64,000 nt of DNA, taken from contig JBFWXS010000004.1 of assembly GCA_050187175.1 (NCBI GenBank), positions 1 to 64,000 of the forward strand. The letters are read 5' to 3'. The stretch comes from Zeimonas sp050187175. GTDB lineage: Bacteria > Pseudomonadota > Gammaproteobacteria > Burkholderiales > Burkholderiaceae_E. The notes beneath the pieces were generated by a model. That model searched no databases, had not been told where the DNA came from, and was given only the letters and a program-made list of their open reading frames with translations. Each line of letters begins with the position of its first letter. Positions within the stretch are counted from its first letter, which is position 1. This document shows, one piece after another, positions 62,782 through 64,000 of the stretch. The position numbers were made by a program, and so were the translations under genes.

Positions 62782-63869
62782 TGGCAGAAATCTCCACCAA
62801 GCCGTATCTGATCCGCGCCATCTACGAATGGTGCACGGATTGCGGCTACCGGCCGTACATCGCCGTCGTCGTCGACGAGCGCACGATCGTTCCGCGCGAG
62901 TTCGTCCGCAACGGCGAGATCGTGCTGAACGTGTCGGCGATGGCCACGAACCGGCTGCAGATCGGCAACGACCTGGTCGAGTTCGAGGCCCGCTTCGGCG
63001 GCACGCCGCGCCACGTGTCGATCCCGGTGGAGAACATCTCGGCCATCTTCGCGCAGGAGAACGGCCACGGCATGGCCTTCGAGGTGCCCAAGGCGCCGGC
63101 GCTGGTGGCGGCCGAGGCGCAGCAGTCTGACGAGTCGCGGCAGCCCGCCGGCGAAGCGCCGCTGTCGGATCAGGCCGATGCCGGCAATGGCGGCACCGGC
63201 AGCGACGGCATCGGCAGGGATGGCACCGGAGGTGGTGACGGCATCGGCTCCCGCGGTGCCGAGGTTCGCCTTGCGCCAGTGAAGTCGGGAAGCGCCGCTC
63301 CGGCCTCCGGCAGCCGCGCCAGACAGCGCGAGGCCGGACTTGCGCCGGCCGATCGCGCGTCCGGCGCAGCCGGCGTTTCGCTGGCTCCCGCCGGCGCGGC
63401 TCCGGAGAGCCCGGCCGACGGCGATACAGCGGCGCCGGCGGCTCGCGCGCCGTCTCGCCGACGTCGTCCGAAGCTGGCCGCTGTTCCGGCGCCTGCCGCC
63501 GGAGCGGGGCCTGGTGCGGGCGCCGATACTGGCGAGCCGGCCGATTCCGCGGCCGCGAGTCCGGCAGCGGTCGCGCCGGTGACCGCCGATACTTCCGGCG
63601 CTTCTGGTTCTTCTGGTGCTTCCGGTGCTTCCGGTGCTTCCGGTGCTTCCGGTGCTTCCGGTGCCCCGGCCGGTGACGCTTCACCGGCAAGGCCTTCCGC
63701 GGACGCCGGTCCGGCCTCCGGCGACTCCGGCCGGAACTCCAGCCGGGTCGGCAGTGCACCGGCGCCGACTGCACCCCCGGCGGAGTCTTCGACTCCCGGC
63801 TCCTCGGGTGACGACGAACCGCCGTCGCCGCCGCCCCCCGGTCGTCCCCGGCTGACGCGCGTCAAATAG
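62781..63869 (+). CDS. sspB: ClpXP specificity-enhancing factor SspB with a very long linker
   Basis: SspB tethers ssrA-tagged proteins to ClpXP. Residues 1-103 form the folded substrate-binding domain (KPYLIRAIYEWCTDCGYRPY, FGGTPRHVSIPVENISAIFA). The last nine residues, GRPRLTRVK, match the ClpX-binding tail (GRPALRVVK in E. coli). Between them lie about 250 residues of Ala/Gly/Ser/Pro-rich disordered sequence, including five 9-bp repeats encoding Gly-Ala-Ser at 63615-63659. Total length is 362 aa against about 160 usually. The reading frame is unbroken. Confidence 0.94.
   Translation: MAEISTKPYLIRAIYEWCTDCGYRPYIAVVVDERTIVPREFVRNGEIVLNVSAMATNRLQIGNDLVEFEARFGGTPRHVSIPVENISAIFAQENGHGMAFEVPKAPALVAAEAQQSDESRQPAGEAPLSDQADAGNGGTGSDGIGRDGTGGGDGIGSRGAEVRLAPVKSGSAAPASGSRARQREAGLAPADRASGAAGVSLAPAGAAPESPADGDTAAPAARAPSRRRRPKLAAVPAPAAGAGPGAGADTGEPADSAAASPAAVAPVTADTSGASGSSGASGASGASGASGASGAPAGDASPARPSADAGPASGDSGRNSSRVGSAPAPTAPPAESSTPGSSGDDEPPSPPPPGRPRLTRVK
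63615..63659 (+). repeat. 9-bp tandem repeat x5 in sspB
   Basis: GGTGCTTCC is repeated five times without mismatch and encodes Gly-Ala-Ser units in the linker of SspB. Copy-number change keeps the frame. Confidence 0.9.
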
Positions 63870-64000
63870 CCGCGCCCCTCTCGCGGGCCTCAGGTTCCGA
63901 CCGCTGAGCGCTACACGCCCACCGAGCCCTGGCCGGCGTCCTCTACCGGAAGCCTTCCTGCAACTAGTGGCCGCTGGACAGTCTCTGCATTCGGCTCTCG

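Noticed and set aside
62203..63774. A 523-codon open frame on the minus strand opposite sspA/sspB
   Set aside because: It is Arg/Pro/His-rich shadow sequence, while the plus strand encodes clear SspA and SspB motifs.

Overview
This is a high-GC window of conserved chromosomal backbone from a betaproteobacterium, most likely of the order Burkholderiales. The evidence is gene order: lolB-ispE-tRNA-Gln-prs-rplY, rpoN inside the kds/lpt cluster, mlaFEDACB followed by an ABC exporter, ibaG, murA and the his operon, then tatABC, petABC and sspAB. The family or genus cannot be fixed from the sequence alone. No prophage, complete insertion sequence, CRISPR array or rRNA gene was seen.

Layout. Positions 1-866 hold no recognisable gene, only an unassigned short reading frame and a likely gene remnant. 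Positions 867-5766 carry ychF, an SDR dehydrogenase, a VanB-type reductase, a cytosolic 5'-nucleotidase and pth. Positions 5897-13761 carry a BaeSR-type two-component system divergent from a MacA-MacB-TolC-type export pump. Positions 13820-18633 are a Fur-box-preceded operon (PepSY membrane protein, DUF2271, DUF4198, ApbE, flavodoxin-type reductase) that looks like a flavinylation-dependent extracytosolic iron-reduction system. An SDR and a Bcr/CflA efflux pump follow. Positions 21013-39862 are mostly minus-strand housekeeping: rplY, prs, tRNA-Gln(UUG), ispE, lolB, a TPR lipoprotein, rapZ, hprK, ptsN, hpf, rpoN, lptBAC, kdsC and kdsD. The plus-strand genes mutM, a dynamin-like GTPase and mutY lie inside this block. 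Positions 40105-55566 run on the plus strand: mlaFEDACB, a YadGH-like exporter, ibaG, murA, hisGDBHAFIE (no hisC), a HIT protein and tatABC. Positions 55669-63869 hold a DegS-like protease, a NIF3-family protein, mscL, petABC, sspA and sspB.

How the genes work together. Much of the window serves the envelope: LPS precursor synthesis and export (kds/lpt), phospholipid retrograde transport (mla), lipoprotein insertion (lolB), Tat export feeding the Rieske protein of the bc1 complex, and envelope stress (BaeSR/MacAB, DegS-like, MscL). The nitrogen-PTS regulatory genes (rpoN, hpf, ptsN, hprK, rapZ) form a second theme.

Two cautions and one unusual trait. Three 100-N gaps occur. Two of them (2921-3020 and 47244-47343) are flanked by identical 127-bp copies, so they look like unmerged overlapping contig ends; murA is interrupted only artificially. 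The third (29446-29545) lies in a 13-bp tandem repeat. Several otherwise ordinary proteins (BaeS, MacA, ApbE, KdsC, HisD, HisE, SspB) carry long low-complexity inserts encoded by short DNA repeats. SspB is the extreme case: about 250 disordered residues separate its folded domain from its ClpX-binding tail.
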